Assembly (NCBI GenBank): GCA_000697355.1
Contig: JNEN01000850.1
Span: 1-64,000, forward strand
Source of the DNA: Syncephalastrum monosporum B8922
Lineage: Eukaryota; Mucoromycota; Mucoromycetes; Mucorales; Syncephalastraceae
Direction of reading: 5' to 3'
Length of the DNA: 64,000 bases
The position numbers and the translations under genes were made by a program. The notes under the pieces are model-generated. The model searched no databases and was not told where the DNA came from. It worked only from the letters and a program-made list of their open reading frames with translations. This document shows positions 23,153 to 35,519 of this stretch, piece by piece; within the stretch, counting starts at the first letter, position 1; every line of letters begins with the position of its first letter.

Positions 23153-25747
23153 TCACTTCTTTTTACTGGTGGTGCCCATTTTTTTGCTCGTCGACGTAAA
23201 CGTGTACGCCGTGCCCTATTAAAGAATAAGTCAACAAGAAGACGTGGGTGCTAGTGAGCTGTCAAACTTACAATGCGCATGGCCTGCAAGTCGGACTGGA
23301 TATCATCCTCTTTGAGTTTAAAGACAAAGGTCGGGCCTGACATGGTCTTGCGACTTTTAGACTTGGTTTCTGACTGTTCCAAACCGCGTCTCCGGAGATT
23401 TCGCTTGAGCATGCGTGCTTGGGATTCCATGACAACATCTATACCAATGCGATAAGTAGGTCATTCGAGAAAAGGAGGACCTCCTGGCTTACCGTAGACG
23501 AGGTCGCAATTGTCCTTATCGTCCTTGAGTTTACGCCGCTTCTCTTCGAGCGTCGCAAACAATTTCTCACGCATCTCCTGCTTTTCATTCTATGCACACA
23601 CGTTAGCGCTCTTGCGAACAGACACATCAGACAGATCAAAAAGTGAAAGTGGAGGACGTACAAGGTATTCTTCTTCGGCTTGACAGATCTCCTGCTCAAA
23701 TTGAGAGTCCGTCACCTCTTCCTGATACTGCCGGAAAAGCTGGCCATCATGGATCGTCTTGAGTCGTATCCTTTCCAACTCCGCCACAGCTTCTGTGAAA
23801 GCGAGGTGCGTGTCTAAAAAAACCAAACACCAGAAAAAAAAAAAAGAAAAAAAGGGCGTGTGAGAAAAAAAATAATCGTCAAATTCAACACGGTTTTTCC
23901 TTACCGTCATGGATCTGACGAATCTCGTCCTGGATACTTGCGAGCTTCTCGGTGTAGATCCTATCCCCTTCATCAGCCAACGGAAGTCATAGAGAAATGG
24001 AGAGCAGATAAAAAAAAAAGAAGGAAGGGGTTTGCTCACCGCTCTTTGTTGTCCATAAAGTCAGCATTGATCTTCCCGAGGCGCGTCACAAGCTCTTTTC
24101 GCTTCTTGTGCTTCCGAGAGTCGGCTGCTCCGTCGTAATGGCCTAAAAGAAAAGAGCAAAGGAGCGTGCGATGAGTTGACAAATCGAGAGAACAGATAGA
24201 ATGGAATAGGATAACTTACCGTCTAGCCAGGGTTCCGACTCATCGACTTCGGAGAGGTAGACCTGACCGGCATGCTGCTGTGATGGCGGGGGCGGTGGTG
24301 CAGGATGGATGGACGTCGCCAAGGATGCAGTGGTCGTCGTGTTGCTCGTGGTGGTCGCGTGCGCGGCATGCGGAGTGGTAAGAGTAGGAACAGCAGCAGA
24401 AGGTGCATTGGACTGAGTGGAAGGGGGAGGAGGTGCAGACGCCGACGGGGAAGTAGAAGCAGAAGCAGCATAAGCGTGCCTGTCATCGATGATGGGCTGG
24501 TGATGGTGATGATGGTGATGATGGTGGTGTGGGTGCGAGTGCGAGTGCGGGTGCGAGTGAGAGTGCGAGTGAGTATGCGAGATATGCTGGTGACGATGGG
24601 TTGCGTTTGGCGGGTGGTGGTGGTGTACATAGTACGGTGAAGAATGGTGGTGATGGTGGTGCACCCTTCGCTGCTGCTGAGGCGATTGCCCTTGCCCTTG
24701 TCCTTGTCCTTGTCCTTGCTGCAGTGGTGGCGGTGCTGGTGGTGGCTGTGAGTACAGACCTGAAGATGAAGACAGAGAAGGAGAAGGAGACGAGGCAGGC
24801 GGAGCATTGTTGGCTGCATTCGCCGTAGACGCAGCCGCAGTGTTAGTCGTGGTAGTATGGGTGGCGGTGGCAGTAGTAGTAATGGTAGTAGTAGTAGAAG
24901 AAGAAGGAGGAGGAGGAGGAGGCGGGGTAGACGTGGTAGCAGCCGTCTTGGTAGGTGACGAAGCCTGGTTTCTGTAGGTAAAGGAAGTGTCCTGGTGGCG
25001 AGCATAATTCACAGAGGGAATGAGACTATGCTGCCCTTGCTGCGAATGGTGAGCGGGATGGTGGTGAATGTAGCGGTCTTCGGCTTTCGGGGACGAAGAA
25101 GACGAGGCCGGGTAAGGGTGTGGCTGCGGGTGCGGCTGCTGGTGGTGCGCGTGGTGAGGAAGCGGCGGGGGAGGATAAAACGGTGAGGACACCGAGAGTG
25201 GCTGCAAAGTAGACGCCCCACTGCTACTGGGGTTACCACCCGCCGCACCACCCACACTGCCTGGTGTACTTGTAGCTGTATGGCTGCTGCTACCACCACC
25301 ACCGCCGCTACCATTGCCGCTATCATGCCCGCTACCACTACCGCTGCTGGTGCTGCTGATGCTGCTGCTGGTGCTGCTGGTATGACTGCCGTACGACAGT
25401 GAGCCGCTGCCTTGTGCCGCACTCTGCTGTGCTTGTGGATGGCTATGGCTATGGCTGTGGCTGTGGCTATGGTTGTGGTTGTGGTTGTGGTTATGATTAG
25501 GGTTATGACTGTTGTGGTGCGCTGCAGGTAATGGTGGGGGAATCCCTTTGGCAGAATGCTGCTGTTGCGAATGGTGAGGCGGCGGGGGCAAAGAAGGCCG
25601 GCCGGCGGAGCCTTGCGAAGAGGAAGAAGGAGAAGAAGAAGCCTTGGCCGCGTTTCCAGACGGTGGCAGATCGCTAGTCGGGGGTCGTCCTGTCGAGCTT
25701 GCAAACATGAAGGGCTGGTCAGCTTCAAGCATGGAGGCAATGGGCAT
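23153..25747 (-). CDS. Sds3-like (BRMS1 family) subunit of a Sin3-type histone deacetylase complex, with a very long low-complexity N-terminus
   Basis: Exons on the minus strand are 25747-24220, 24142-24040, 23960-23905, 23813-23662, 23589-23493, 23438-23272 and 23215-23153, giving 721 aa. The C-terminal ~200 residues match the Sds3 domain: a basic stretch, IYTEKLASIQDEIRQIHD, a long coiled coil (AELERIRLKTIHDGQLFRQY...QEMREKLFATLEEKRRK), then MLKRNLRRRG and a FVFKLKEDDI segment that parallels the MTRKLRRRP..LTDEQI region of animal SUDS3. The first ~510 residues are Ser-, Pro-, Gln-, Thr- and especially His-rich (residues ~361-422 are dominated by His), all in one exon. Sds3 scaffolds Sin3-Rpd3 complexes. 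The low-complexity exon is open throughout, so it is probably translated. Confidence 0.85.
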
Positions 25748-26267
25748 GCTTCGAGGGAGGGAAAACGCTAAAGATAAAGAAGTTACAGAGGAGAGTGGGA
25801 AGGGCTGGTCTCTTTGAGGAATGCAGCGGTTTAGACGGAGACAACAAGAAGAGTGAAATGAGTGAGGTGAGGCGAATGGGAAACTACAGTGTGAGAGAGA
25901 GAAAGAGAGAGAGGGAGATTCGGAAGCAGGAAGAAGAAGGAACTTTCAAAGTCTGGAGTCACTGAATCCGCGAACGGGGTATGGATTATTCGATGGATGG
26001 GGGGGATTCCACTCACCGCCGAGCAATCGAATGGTCCTGCCTACATAAGCCACATCACTACTTGCCTATGCTTGTTTGTGCAGTGTCCCTCTATGTACTG
26101 CACACTCTCTACTCGGCTCTATTCTGCTCTACGCTGCTCTACTTTACTGCACTCATTCGTGTCGCTGCACTTTTTCCCTGTTTCTTTATTCATCAGGCTC
26201 ATTCCAAACGTTGTACTGGCCTACGTATCTGCTTCACGTTAGTATATACACCCTCCATAAAATGAAC
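25748..26267. other. Intergenic, promoter of Sds3-like gene
   Basis: Contains GA-rich sequence at about 25780-25940 and CT-box-like direct repeats (CTCTACT/CTGCTCTA) at about 26105-26150. No coding region seen. Confidence 0.45.
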
Positions 26268-27738
26268 CTATAATCCTGAGACGTACATTGCGTCAATCTG
26301 CTTTGCTTGCGGCAGCGCCAGCTTGACCTTGTTCCGGTATGTCGCGCGGTTATTCTTTTCAAATGGATTGCCTTCCAGATACACCGTCTCAAGCGTCTTG
26401 ATTCCGCCCAGTTCGCGTTCCACCTCGTCAAAGCACTCGTTTTCAAATAGGTTGTTATTGGCCTATTCCATTCAAAGTCAGCCTTCTTCTCTTCTTTCTC
26501 TCAGTGAAATGACCCACCCAAAACTCCTCTAGTTTGGTCAAGTGCGATATGTTTTCAATGTGTCGCAACTGGTTGTGTGCCACATCCAGCGTCCGAAGGT
26601 TCACCTACAAAGACGTTTAAGAAAATATGACAAGCTTGCCCTTCTTCCTGGCTTACATTGTTCTCGAGACCTTCGATTTTCGTGATGGCGTTGTGGGACG
26701 TGTACAGTTCTTCGAGGTTCACGAGCTCTTCCAGGCCCTTGAGGCTCGTCAGTCGATTGCTCTGAATACTGATAATCTTGAGGTTTTGCAATGCGCCCAG
26801 GTTCTAGTCCTTATCATCAGTCGAGCTGCATATCTTCTCTCGTTCTGTTATGCTGGCGTACCTCGAATTTCGTAATCTTGTTCTTGCCCAACCAAAGTTG
26901 GCGCAGCTTGACCAATTTCTCCAGGTTCTCAATCACCTAAGGGAAGACTGTCAGTTTACGCCATGTTTCTGTCTTTTTCGTTTGCTTGCCCTGATCTTAT
27001 TGGCGCCAAGCTCGAGGTTTTCGAGATTGACAAGCGCATCGAGATTCTCAATATGAGAGATGCGGTTGCTGACAAAGTACAAATCGACGAGGTTGACCAG
27101 CGCCTCGATGTGCTTGATATGTTTGATCTTGTTGAAGGATAAATCGAGCATCCTAATCCATGCGTAAATATCGCCGCTCCGTTTTATCCCGTGTACTTAC
27201 TTCAAGTTGGTCAATTTGGACAAGTTGCGGATATGTGATATTTTGTTGTCGTAAAGGTCGAGCTCGACGAGTGTATCTGCTACACCGTCAAGGCCCTCAA
27301 TATCAATAATCTGGTTGCCACGAAGACACAAGCGCTAAGAGAGCCATGAAGTGTGAGTCATCGTCTATTGTTTCTATTTTGAAGAATACCTCGAGCTTCT
27401 TGAATCGTTCAAGCTTGAGTTCCGTCAAGTCACTGATACGCTGCTGCACACCGTCTATTTCCTACAAGCCCCCGTCAATCGCAAAGTCCCCGTGAAAGAC
27501 AAAGTACTTACATCAGTGTCGCTCTCGTAATCATCCAAGAAGGCATCTACGTCATCCCATATATGAGCATTGTAAAGTGAAACAAAAACCGATTTTGTTG
27601 ATTTTTACCTTGAGCGACATACTCGGTGAGAACAACATTTTGCTCACCCTCCTTGAAGTCCGCCTCGGGATCTTCGGGGCGATTGTAATGCTGACGAAGT
27701 TCGTCTTCAGTCTCGGGTTCTCTTTCAGAAGCGCTCAT
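26268..27738 (-). CDS. SDS22: Protein phosphatase 1 regulatory subunit Sds22 (leucine-rich repeats)
   Basis: Exons on the minus strand are 27738-27609, 27546-27512, 27461-27390, 27334-27201, 27152-26990, 26936-26862, 26803-26657, 26604-26518 and 26462-26268, giving 345 aa. An acidic N-terminus is followed by about eleven 22-residue SDS22-type leucine-rich repeats (pattern LxxLxxLDLxxNKIxxIxxL, for example MLDLSFNKIKHIKHIEAL) and a C-terminal cap with YLEGNPFEKN. Sds22 binds and matures PP1 catalytic subunits. The length matches yeast and human orthologues. The intron after GANKIR uses a GC donor (AGG|GCAAGC), which alone keeps the repeat in phase. Confidence 0.96.
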
Positions 27739-29653
27739 GAGGAATAAATAAAGGAAAGGGAAAGCTGCCCCGGGCACGGGCTTTGCACACACGCGCGCGC
27801 GTGTTCGTCGCACACTGCCGCACACTGATTTTTTTTTTTTCTTGCTCCCTTTGAATTTCAACTCCCGCACGTCACCTGATTTGGGCTTTGCATGAATGAA
27901 CCCATCCTACGCCTGCTCCTTCTTTACGCTACGCGTGTCCATGACAAGCTCTGTCGTGGGCACATACCAGCATTTATGCTAGTCTATAGAGTCTTTGTGA
28001 CGTGTCTATACCATGCTCAAACGGACTCCACAAAGGGGGAGAGGTCCATCATTCGGGTGCTGGACCAACGGCAGTCAGTATAAGATCGAAATACTGGTGG
28101 ATGCTGTCTTACAAACTTATCTACCACAGCTACGCTCGAAACATGTATTACGAGGCACTCCTCTATTTCTCTTTCTCGCAACTTGTGTCAATTTTAAGAG
28201 CATGGTTTTTGTGGCGAACCTGCTCTTTCCCCCTTTTTAGCTGGTGAACACCTCAGCTGCATTTGATGCATAGTCGTCCAGAATTCTTATTGACCATCAG
28301 TTAAAGCAGATATCAGTAGCACCGCAAGATCTGCTTCGTAACAATCAAACAAAAAGGGCGGAGAAGTACTCATAAGTGGATACTCCAGCGTAAAAATTTA
28401 TTGTGCACTACCTACATATTTGCTGAGACATGTTCTATACGAACGAATTTTACCGACCGAGCCTATACCATGGATGCGTTCCTGCATTTTAAAGATAATG
28501 ATAGCAGACTGAAGCTTTTGATCTTTTTTCGGTAGCGGTTTAATGGAAAGGATTCGCAGTGGACTTTTGCTTTTGCATGAACTACCATCGGGAAAACCAC
28601 AGGTCCAGTAGGCAACCCATCCAGGGACAAATATCCCTCTTGTTTACGGCAAACTATACTCATAGAAGCACTCTCTACACCTTCAGCATCTTCCCGTCAT
28701 TTGATGAGGAAGCAAGCTAATATCCATACGCAACATGGCACCATGATACGACACGTATTGACATGTGCTTTTTACAGAAAGCCGAAAAAACCGGCTTTCT
28801 GATTATTTATTTATATACCCTTTATAACAATAAAATGGTCGGCATGAGACGTGCCATCTCCACAGTGTCATGATCAAACGCTTCTGGGAACCGGCCTGTA
28901 GAAAAGCATTCATGCATCGTTGGCTAGGTTTCATACATACATCACATACCGCGTTACGCAGGTAGACAGAATTCGAATGTTTCCAGCACAAACATGGGCA
29001 TTTTTTTTCTTCTTTTGATCCTCGCCCTATTTTTCTTCTGGCCCACGTTAGAAAGAAAGGTGCACATATTTGCAGCTAGCGAAACGACAGATGAAACGAT
29101 CAGGGGGTGTATGTCCGTGAACATGAGTTTTTTTTAAAAATCCACTGATCTACAACAAAGGCCTCTCCTATCACAAATGTCGAATGGCAAAACCTCCTTC
29201 CTGGAACTACAGTGTTCGGTAGACGTGGATACAGAATAGAATACAGAACACCTCGATGGATATCTTCAAAAGAATGTGCTGCCGCGGCTACGGCATTCAT
29301 GCGTGCGAAAAAAAAGGGACAGACATAAATAAACACAAAGGGGTTGTTGTGTGTATATGAGTGCCACCGAAATTAAAAAATCACAAAAGACAACAAGCTC
29401 AGGTACAGCACGGGTTCATACCAGCCGCATATACACATGCATATCTTTTTTTTTTCTTCGTGAAGATGATGATGCTGATGGAAAAAGTGCCGACCGTGCT
29501 GCCAATTAGACCAATTTGGCCGAATCATTGCAACCAGGTTGTATGCATTCCGGGCCTTAATGATGATTTCGCATAAACCAGAAGAAGGGCGCACTCTCGA
29601 AAACGAGAGCTTTTCTTCCTTTTTTTCTTTTTCTTTTGTCCATATCTCTCCTT
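27739..29653. other. Intergenic, about 1.9 kb without a recognisable gene
   Basis: AT-rich with only short frames. It holds the perfect inverted repeat at 28775-28801. The ends are the SDS22 promoter and the promoter of the tetraspan gene. Confidence 0.5.
28775..28801. repeat. Perfect 10-bp inverted repeat (hairpin)
   Basis: Arms CAGAAAGCCG and CGGCTTTCTG flank a 7-base loop AAAAAAC. It sits in gene-free DNA, about 850 bp before the next gene. It could be a hairpin, a protein-binding site or the end of a decayed small element. Confidence 0.7.
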
Positions 29654-30613
29654 ATGTTGGCCATCCTTCACGCCATGAATCGCGAGGCCAAAGACGACAC
29701 ATCAAACGAGAAGCAGACGCTCTTACCTCGACGCCCCAACCGCCGCGCTCTGTGCTATCGCTGGGTGATCGCCCTATTTCTGTTTTCTTCGAGCGTGAGT
29801 CTCCAAAAAAAGACGATTTGTGCATCATAGAGCTGACACCGTTTTCTAGTTGTGCGGCTCATGGCTCATGTACTACTCGCTAAAGTATTGCTCGACACAT
29901 GGTTGTATGCGTGGGGTAGAGGGTCAGACCAATCGAGGCATCACAGTCGTGCCTTCCCTCGGTCTTAACATTGACTGGACGCACGCCGCCCTCCTGGGCG
30001 TTTACATTCTCGTGCTGGCTATCAATTTCATCTACCGTGGCGTTCAGCACGTTCAATGGGTAAGAAGGGATTCTTAAGGTGTGTCGAATACTCATTTTTT
30101 TCCATGTAGCATATCGTTTCCTTTGCAGGGTTTCTCTTATTCCAGCTTACGCAGGCGACCTGGACACTCGTCATTCATCGGGACGCGTTTGTGGTGTCGC
30201 AGCTTGAAGCGTCGTGGGATAACGCCTATCGTCATGACCCAGTCACTCTCGACCAACTTCAATCTCGCTGGCAGTGCCAGGGTTTTGCAGACGTTCACGA
30301 CCGTGCCTCAAGTCATGTCAGTTTTGCGACGCCCTGCCAAACTAAACTGGTGTCTACGTTTGGTCATGCCATCTATGTCTGGGGAGCCGCACTTTGGACT
30401 CTCAAGATCATTCAGGTAAGACAGTCGGAAAGGATCGCAATGAAAAAAAAAAAAAAAGCAGGGCCTGATATATTGCTTTTTCCGTAGCTCATGGGCCTGT
30501 TTGCATGCTACATCATTTATCTTCACTTTGAGGACGAATCAGATGAAAAGGATACCGACACGGACGAAGAAAAATCAATCAATTATAACACTCAGCCTGT
30601 CAACGAAAAATAG
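29654..30613 (+). CDS. Four-TM membrane protein, tetraspanin-like architecture
   Basis: Exons 29654-29794, 29850-30059, 30110-30415 and 30488-30613 give 260 aa. A charged N-terminus is followed by a membrane helix (VIALFLFSSS/LCGSWLMYY, split by intron 1), a short Cys-containing loop (KYCSTHGC), a second helix (AALLGVYILVLAINFIY), a third (HIVSFAGFLLFQLTQATWTLV), a large loop of about 75 residues with two Cys, a fourth helix (HAIYVWGAALWTLKIIQLMGLFACYIIYL) and an acidic tail (DESDEKDTDTDEE). The small and large extracellular loops fit tetraspanins, but the CCG signature is absent, so family membership is not proven. It converges with TUP1. Confidence 0.72.
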
Positions 30614-30784
30614 GGCTTTATTTAGATCCTCCCTCTTTGTGTAGAATCACATCATTCTTGTATATAACTTTCAAAGGAGAAAAAAAAAAGTATATGTACT
30701 CTCCAGGATGAGTATGCATTTGATGAGGGCGTAGACGTGTAAAAGAAGAAAAAAGAAAAAGTTAAATGGGGGTGTGAGCGTCTT

Positions 30785-30810
30785 TGTGTGTGTGTGTGTG
30801 TGTGTGTGTG
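30785..30810. repeat. (TG)13 microsatellite
   Basis: Pure dinucleotide run between the convergent 3' ends of the tetraspan gene and TUP1. Confidence 0.9.
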
Positions 30811-30970
30811 AAGCGAGAGAGAGGTTGTGTGTTCGTTTGTGCGTGTGTGCTGGCGTGAGCTACATAGACGAGATCGATCATGCAAATATACACATATGGA
30901 ATTGGGAACAAAATCTTAAGCTATAACGCGCAAGCTGTGTGAGTCCAACACGTATCACTCCAAAAGGTGT

Positions 30971-33334
30971 TCACTTACTCAGGGGCTCATACGCCCAAAT
31001 ACGGGCACGATAATCGCCCGATCCAGTCGCAAACAAGGGTTTGCCCGAAGGGCTGACAGCAACAGAGATGACTTGCAAAGAAAAAGCGTCAGCTAGAATA
31101 TTTCCTTTTTTTCTTTTCCCCAAAGCTTACCCGAGTTTTTGTGTCCTTGCAGCATGAATTGAGTTTGGCCCGTGCGAGGATCCCAAAACTGAACTCCGCG
31201 ATCCTTGGAGCCTGACACGATCCATTGTCCGTCAGGCGAGCACGCGACGGACAGAACAAAGTCCTGCGTAAACATACAAGTTAATCACGTCCCTCTTACC
31301 ATCAACGTCCAAGCCGTACCTTATGACCTGTGAATGTGGTCTTGCAGGGTGATCGCGACCGGTCTTGGGTGCCCAACTCCCAGAGCTTGATCGTCTTGTC
31401 AAGACTGCCACTGATGAGTGATTTGCCGTCGGGCATGAACGCGACCGAGTAGACGCTGTCCTTGTGGCCCTCGAGGCGCTCGAGCTGCTTGGCCGAGTGA
31501 ATGTCCCAGACACGGACCATCTTGTCGAGACTGCCCGCGGCCACCAGTCGGCCATCGGGCGAGACAGCCACGCTCGTGACACCGGGGTCTTTTTGGTCGA
31601 GGTCCTTGATGGGAATGACATGCATGCAGTTGCCTTCGATCATGCTCCATATCCGGACAGTGCAATCGCCCGAGCCGGACACGATGATGCGGCCGTCCCG
31701 GCTAAAGTCAAGTGAGTAAATGTCTTGCTCGTGACCGGGGAAAATGTGGCGAATGCGCCGCGAGGCAATGTCCCAGATCTAAACGTACACGTCAGACCAT
31801 CCGAGCCGGACTCCCTTGTTTTAACCACTTACACGGATTTGCTTGTCTTCTGCGCCAGTGGCAAGGTACTTGCCGTCAGGACTGAAGCACACGGATCGGA
31901 TATACAGGTCGCCCTCCCGTTGCACCTTGGTATCCTGGAGCACGCTGATCTCAGGTGTCAAACAAAATAAAAATAAAAATAAATAAAAATGCAAGGCGAC
32001 CTACCACACGGGTTGTGCAGTGACCACGTCATAAACAAACGTCTCACGGTTGCATCCTGCGGCCATGTAGCGGCCATTCGCGCTAAATTTGACGCAACAC
32101 ACGACGCTCGAGTGCGTCAACGTGTGGACCAGATCCACCTTGAGGTAGCGTGGCACCTTGGGATTAAAGCTACTACCATGTCAGTCATTTGCGCAAAAAA
32201 ATTGAACGAGAACGGTGGTGTCAAATACGGGACTTACAGCGCAAACCAATCCTGGCCCTCGACCTTCATGTTGGGCGGTACGCTGTCCGGGTCAATGTCG
32301 GCCAGGGCGCCAGGAGCAGCCGTGGTAGGGCTCATACTGGGTGGCATCAACGGCGTACCATTGCCGGACTTGCGTTTTTGAGAAAGCGGCGGGGGAAGAC
32401 CGCCTTCGATCGTACCACCGACCGAAGGGTTCCGCGGTGGTGGGTAGCCATAGCCTATTTTCCCAGAAAGAAAAGAAAAAAAAATCGAAAAAGAAAAAAA
32501 AATCAGAAAAAAAAACATCATCACAACCGATCGACCCCTCGGTCCGTCAATTGCCATCACGATTTGCTGATAAAAAAAATATTACCATGCGGCGGAGCAC
32601 CGTTCGCGTAAGGCTGCGAAGTAGGCGGATAATGCGAGGCAGGAGAGGCCGGGCGCGGGTGGTGATGATCGACCGCCATAGGTTGGGGAGGCTGCTGCTG
32701 TGATGGCGGCGGTTGTTGCGGCGTTTGTTGCGATGGTTGCGGTGGTTGCTGTGGCGGTAGCGGGGGCGCCTGGGAGGGATTGCTGTTGTTATTGATGATG
32801 CCACCAAAATAATTCGAAGCAGAAGGACCAATGCTCGGCGGAGGCTGTGGGGTATGCGGATGCGACGGCTGCTGCTGGGGCGTTGTCGGTGGTGGCTGCT
32901 GTTGAGAAGGATGGGGCGGTGGTGGCGCATGGCCGGCCATGGCGTTCGCTTGCTCCAGTTGGTGCTGCAGTCGTGCAATCTCCTCCTCGTATCTACTTGG
33001 CATGAGTTTCTATTCCTTTCCGTTCTCCCTTCTTCTTCTCATGTCTTTTCTACGTACTGTTTCTTCATGGCCTGCTGCTTTCGCTCCAGTTCGAGCAAGG
33101 TCGCCTGAAAATTGTGCATTTCCTGCAGCTGGCTATTCACTGGACAGAGGTTAAGCAAGGTGAAGGTGCAATCCACTCAGTGGACTTACTCTTGTGCTCA
33201 ATGTCGTCCTTTTGGGTCTTGTTCATGTAGACGTCTCGAGCGACTTGGTCGAATTCAACGCGGATGGCTTCGAGCATCTCCACAATGCGGCTCTGAGGAG
33301 CCGGCACCATGGGACGGTGATTATACACAGACAT
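30971..33334 (-). CDS. TUP1: Transcriptional co-repressor Tup1 (WD40)
   Basis: Exons on the minus strand are 33334-33190, 33139-33058, 32992-32586, 32454-32238, 32169-32005, 31944-31833, 31778-31320, 31263-31131 and 31071-30971, giving 606 aa. Residues 1-95 are the Tup_N tetramerisation coiled coil ([19 protein letters not shown] ... [22 protein letters not shown]). A Pro/Gln/His-rich linker follows, then the [22 protein letters not shown] block that starts the Tup1 propeller. Seven WD repeats follow, with endings such as VRIWSM, VRVWDI, IKLWEL, VQFWD and ARIWAYEP. Tup1, with Ssn6/Cyc8, represses genes through DNA-bound factors and histone deacetylases. All exon joins keep phase. Confidence 0.97.
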
Positions 33335-33974
33335 GGGACTCTGCCATCCAACAACCCACAGATGAGTACGATTACAGTCAATAGACCAAAGAAAATAAGG
33401 TACCTTTGTCTTTTTAGTTTAAGGGGGAAGTGAAAGAGAGAAAAAAAAAAGACAAAACGAAAAAGAATACACGGCATCTCCCTTTTCATACACACAGGGC
33501 AACAAGTCATAACCCCGCCCAACCAGAAGCGATAGACGCGCGTGCGGACGTGTGTGTGTGTGTGTGCACGCGCGCCCGGGTGGGCTGTCGGGAGTTGCCG
33601 CATGATTTGGGGTCGATAACTGTAGATGTGTGTGTGTATTTCTCGCGCGTGTATGTGTCTTGTTTGCAGCCCTCCCTTGTGATATGTTTCACAACATTGA
33701 GTGTTCGGGTTTTTTGTTGTCGTGGCCTTCTTTCCTTCATCCCTTCATCTGTGCGACGTCCGGCAAGTTAACTTTCTTACCTAAGGATTCTATTTTTGAT
33801 CGAAGGATTGCCCAAATCACAAAATAAGTAAATAAAAAAAGGGCGCCTTCACCTGACCCACAGCGAGAAACGCGATTTGACAGTCAGGTACTTTAACAAT
33901 TCATTTAAAACAAAAAGTATCGAACGATACTCTTCTAAAAGAGATATATAATCTATTCAACGAGATCTAGAGAT
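33335..33974. other. Intergenic, TUP1 promoter and COX13 3' end
   Basis: A (TG)n-like stretch at about 33550-33568, a second GT-rich patch at about 33627-33640 and an A-rich tract near 33440-33470. No gene seen. Confidence 0.5.
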
Positions 33975-34524
33975 TTACTCGTCAGCAGCAGAGAAGTTGA
34001 CGTTGGGGTTGAAGAAAAGAGCCTCCTTGCCCCAGAAGAAGTCCTGAATGGCAGCGTTAGTATCTATAGCCATGCATAGACAATATAAAATAATATTCGC
34101 ATACCCTGGCGCGGTAGTTGATGTAGGGGTACTTGACGTACTCGCGGGGGTGGTGCTTCAAGTGCTCGACGTGGTGCTCGTACAGGTTGTAGGTGTTGAC
34201 GCTGGCAGCGATAAGACTATGTCATTGTCTCTCTATTAGTCCGTTTGTTGTCTTGCTTCTTCGCATAAAATAGCACTTACGCAGGAATGACAACGAAGAT
34301 GGAGATCTTCTTCCAGGTCTCGGCAGCAGCTATGTGGAATGGGCGAGTTAAAGTCAATGAAAGGGGCCGAGATGAAAGGCATCGCGAGACTTACGACCGG
34401 CGTGGGCCTTGACGGCGTCACGCTGGGCGGCGAAGGCAGCACCCTCAGCCGAGGTGGAGGAGAAACGAACGCCGGTACGCTTGACAGCCGAAAGCACCTG
34501 AGAGTTGACGAGAGCGCGGTACAT
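33975..34524 (-). CDS. COX13: Cytochrome c oxidase subunit VIa, mitochondrial
   Basis: Exons on the minus strand are 34524-34395, 34329-34281, 34216-34105 and 34043-33975, giving 119 aa. The first ~25 residues (MYRALVNSQVLSAVKRTGVRFSS) form an Arg-rich, amphipathic mitochondrial presequence. A single membrane helix follows (WKKISIFVVIPALIAASVN), then the family signature EHHVEHLKHHPREYVKYPYINYRARDFFWG and an FNPNVN tail. The subunit sits at the dimer interface of complex IV and modulates it. Length and order match fungal Cox13. Confidence 0.95.
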
Positions 34525-35519
34525 TGTCGAGAAAAGAGAACGTGTAATGTGGAGTATGGTCCTGTTTGGTCTTGCCCTGAACAAAAAAATCAAAATTCAC
34601 GGTCACATACAAAATGTCCGCACCCTTCGACCCCCAAAAGAGGTCCTCTTTTCCGTTTCTGCCTTCCTTGCTTTTGTTTACTCATGTACATGCACGTGTC
34701 TATTTCTGTAGAAGACGTTCCTTGAACCTACTTTGTCTATATTCTACTTAATCCCAGTATCTGGTATCGGCTTGCTCATGCAGCGCTACATATACATACA
34801 TCCATATGGCTCCGTGCAGAGGATCCGGTGTGATCGCTTTAACGTACCATCATGCCCAGCCTTGTAAAGCAGGCAAAAGCGCATGTCGTCTGCAGGTGAG
34901 ATACCAGAACTAGCACGTGCGCATTAAAATAGAGGCCATGCCAATGCTCGATAAGATGACATGGCATTTGATTGCGTGTTTTCTCTCCGTCTTATTTAAA
35001 CTCGCTTGCCGCTCTTATACTGCTGCGATTCATATGACTCCTCAGGAATGTACTGTACGTATATATATCGAATAGATGCTGGGTATGCATAGACACTACG
35101 TCATTGAGGAATTGGCTTGGTATAAGCACCTATGTGTGTGTGTGTGTGTGCGTGCGTGCGTGTGTGTGTACATGTATGTGTATCCATGATATGAAGGAAG
35201 AAAAACGATTGGCTGATCAGGTATTTCCGTTCATGCACAAGCCTATTTCTTTTGCAGAAGTAGGCCGTAGCTTGGGCGTGTGTATAGAATTATGGGGGCT
35301 GCATGCTGCCTGTATGGCATCAGGGGTAACAAAAGGCGAACGGAAGATCAACGAGCAGATGATAGATGACGGGTGTCTGTCAGAAGCGGAAGCACAAATT
35401 GGTGTTGCTTGGAAGTGTTTGTGTCTAGTGTGGGGGTATCTATTCCTGCGTGTTCTTTTTTTTTTCCTTCTTCTTTTTTTCTTTATTATTATTTTTCCTC
35501 TTTGAGCTTGTAAAACGTA
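34525..35519. other. Intergenic, about 1 kb
   Basis: COX13 promoter and upstream region of the TMEM184-like gene. It holds the microsatellite at 35132-35169 and a T-rich tract (35457-35500) directly before the next ATG. No gene seen. Confidence 0.5.
35132..35169. repeat. TG/CG-interrupted microsatellite
   Basis: TG repeats interrupted by CGTG units, about 38 bp of alternating purine-pyrimidine, a sequence type able to form Z-DNA. Confidence 0.85.

Noticed and set aside
24223..25005. 260-codon frame rich in Arg, Leu and Pro
   Set aside because: Alternative frame of the low-complexity exon of the Sds3-like gene; the frame that continues into the Sds3 domain is the real one.
32234..32711. Separate small ORFs in the Pro/Gln-rich TUP1 linker
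   Set aside because: They are pieces or shadows of TUP1 exons 3 and 4, which join in phase to the WD40 propeller.
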